Source: Salirhabdus sp. Marseille-P4669 (GTDB taxonomy: Bacteria > Bacillota > Bacilli > Bacillales > Alkalibacillaceae). From it: a stretch of 64,000 nucleotides of DNA. Where the stretch lies: NCBI RefSeq assembly GCF_900240405.1, contig NZ_OEQK01000004.1, forward strand, positions 1 through 64,000, given 5' to 3'. Position 1 is the first letter of the stretch. Every line of letters starts with the position of its first letter. Below, in pieces: positions 62,789 to 64,000 of the stretch. Made by a program: the position numbers and the translations under genes. The notes below the pieces were generated by a model, which was not told where the DNA came from, ran no database searches, and was given only the letters and a program-made list of their open reading frames with translations.

Positions 62789-63709
62789 CTAAACAATAGG
62801 TTCGGCATAGCGGACTTCAAGGTTTTCGGATACGGGTTTGCCAGTATCATAGGAAATGTTATCAATTAATGTTTTCAAATGTTTTTCATTCGCTTCATTC
62901 GGATTTTTCCAATACGACAATACAGCCTGGATTACCTCAATGCCTTCTTTTTTAGCCTGTTCATATAGGGAAAGAAATGTGTCGTTTTGGGGTTCATTCG
63001 TTGCTGGGTGACGCCACGTTCTTTTTTCCTCATTTAAGTAATCCTTCTCATCTTTTAATGGTTGATGAGAAAAGGCTGATACGAGTGTGGCAAATAGAGT
63101 GTTTTTCCACTTATATGGATCAAATAAAATTCTTAATGCGCTTTTCATTTGGGAGTAAGAAGCTTGGATGTACTGTTCAGGAAGATTTGTTAATTTATTT
63201 CCATAATATTTTTCAATTGATTTTTCTAATAAGGAATTAATCTCTTCATCAAGCCTTGGACCAATGTTAATTTCTTTGTATACTGGAACTTTCCATGTAT
63301 TCACATTACGGGTTTCCTTCATCATAATGGTATCAATGATAACTTCTAATCTTTGATGATTATTATTTTCATAACCAGCGTGATAATGGATGTATGGATG
63401 TGTATTTCGATCCAATATATGATGGGTAACAAAGCCTAAGATGTAAGCTTTGCTATTTGTAGAAAGCTTCATTCCGTCCTTAATTAGGTCCATTAAAAAA
63501 GGCCCGCATTGCTCTTTATGTAAATATTCACCCACTAGATTTACACGGGTATCTTTTTTCCAGGGTAAGAAATTATGATAAAAAAATGGATCCGGGCCTT
63601 GTGCACCTAAATTTAAATAGTTTTTCCATTCATTCGTAAATTGCGCTGAATTCTCCAAACCTTCTAATACTTCCTCACAGAATAATATATGTGTCCATAT
63701 ATTAGGCAT
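62789..63709 (-). CDS. Zinc-dependent phospholipase C-like protein (PF00882)
   Basis: 306 residues, with the N-terminal MPNIWTHILFCEEVL and His/Asp zinc-ligand positions (GPDPFFYHNFLPW, THHILDRNTHPYIHYHAG) characteristic of this family. No signal peptide, so it may be cytosolic and need not be a secreted phospholipase. ATG at 63709 preceded by GAGGAGG. Transcribed alone. Confidence 0.85.
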   Translation of the reverse strand: MPNIWTHILFCEEVLEGLENSAQFTNEWKNYLNLGAQGPDPFFYHNFLPWKKDTRVNLVGEYLHKEQCGPFLMDLIKDGMKLSTNSKAYILGFVTHHILDRNTHPYIHYHAGYENNNHQRLEVIIDTIMMKETRNVNTWKVPVYKEINIGPRLDEEINSLLEKSIEKYYGNKLTNLPEQYIQASYSQMKSALRILFDPYKWKNTLFATLVSAFSHQPLKDEKDYLNEEKRTWRHPATNEPQNDTFLSLYEQAKKEGIEVIQAVLSYWKNPNEANEKHLKTLIDNISYDTGKPVSENLEVRYAEPIV

Positions 63710-63890
63710 TTTGAACCTCCTCAGGTATCCCGTTTTTTAAAGTCTTAAAATTAGCAATAATACAATATATATTCCATTATAAAGGAATTATAGGATTGCT
63801 GTTAAGTCAAGATAAATGAAAAAATTGTACTTAAATAGTAGGCAATTTTCACAACATTTGGTATTGTAAGAGTGTAAATGAAATGTATTA

Positions 63891-63916
63891 ATCGGATTCA
63901 TAATAATGAATCTGAT
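63891..63916. promoter_or_regulatory. Inverted repeat upstream of the right-edge gene
   Basis: ATCGGATTCAT (63891-63901) and ATGAATCTGAT (63906-63916) form an 11-bp stem with one G-U and loop AATA. It may be an operator or terminator between the divergent genes. The T-run after it (from 63930) is separated by 13 nt. Confidence 0.45.
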
Positions 63917-63985
63917 GGCAAAATTATTTTTTTTGAAAAGGTTTTCTATCTTATACATCTATATAGAACAAGAGGAGGATTCTCG

Positions 63986-64000
63986 ATGGATTATCGTATT
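63986..64000 (+). CDS. Start of a gene cut by the window edge (possibly fumC)
   Basis: GAGGAGG lies 8 nt before ATG 63986; only M-D-Y-R-I is visible. Class II fumarate hydratases of Bacillus begin M-E/D-Y-R-I-E, so fumC is the best guess, but five residues cannot prove it. Confidence 0.35.

Overview
The window is a chromosomal segment of a low-GC, endospore-forming member of the Bacillaceae. Nearly every gene reads as a Bacillus-type family: SigI/RsgI, BmrC/BmrD, NrgA/NrgB-type Amt/GlnK, PdxK, YhcX, YhdB, YhcN, SpoVR, Sda, YkkC/YkkD, AzlC/AzlD, YndM. Strong AGGAGG-type ribosome sites, many TTG/GTG starts and intrinsic terminators fit this. The mix resembles Oceanobacillus/Virgibacillus-like relatives, but genus cannot be fixed from the sequence alone. 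No rRNA, tRNA, phage module, complete insertion sequence or CRISPR array was seen.

Layout. 1-2.5 kb: AT-rich accessory stretch with a lipoprotein, a secreted papain-fold (C39-like) protein and a gene remnant, bracketed by two near-identical hairpins. 2.5-20 kb: housekeeping (tRNA-dihydrouridine synthase, M3 oligopeptidase, nucleoside transporter, asparagine synthetase, Amt/GlnK with a TnrA/GlnR-like box, MATE pump, stand-alone MurG homologue), a 1289-residue LysM/Ig-like/GH18 wall protein, an aldo-keto reductase. 20-26 kb: DUF389 protein, then a long leader with a translated 30-codon peptide and mutually exclusive hairpins ahead of the heterodimeric multidrug ABC exporter BmrC/BmrD. 26-36 kb: HtrA-like protease, SigI-RsgI, then a probable operon with a membrane-anchored protein, an ABC-2 exporter, YhcX and an SDR enzyme. 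36-39 kb: sporulation cluster (YhdB, YhcN with a sigma-G-type promoter, SpoVR with a sigma-E-type -10). 39-41.4 kb: arsRBC. 41.6-50.9 kb: nucleotidyltransferase, an unlisted 49-residue zinc-ribbon protein, a poly-Gln CAP lipoprotein, small proteins, a guanidine-I riboswitch driving an SMR pair, a candidate structured RNA, PdxK, a YodB-like redox regulator and a class B PBP. 51-64 kb: Sda, YndM, MFS, a LytTR regulator plus membrane protein behind a long imperfect inverted repeat, AzlCD, a Pro/Gly repeat protein, CDF exporter, IDEAL protein, chemoreceptor, VanY-type carboxypeptidase, MFS, a degenerate 52-bp tandem repeat, a PF00882 protein and the first codons of a gene that may be fumC.

The most interesting items are the bmrCD attenuator, in which the leader peptide's ribosome-binding site, its own codons and the terminator compete for the same pairing; the LytTR/membrane-protein pair; the three-way-junction candidate RNA at 45.65 kb; the PPG-repeat sensor tail of RsgI next to an HtrA-like protease; and the repeat-bracketed left end.
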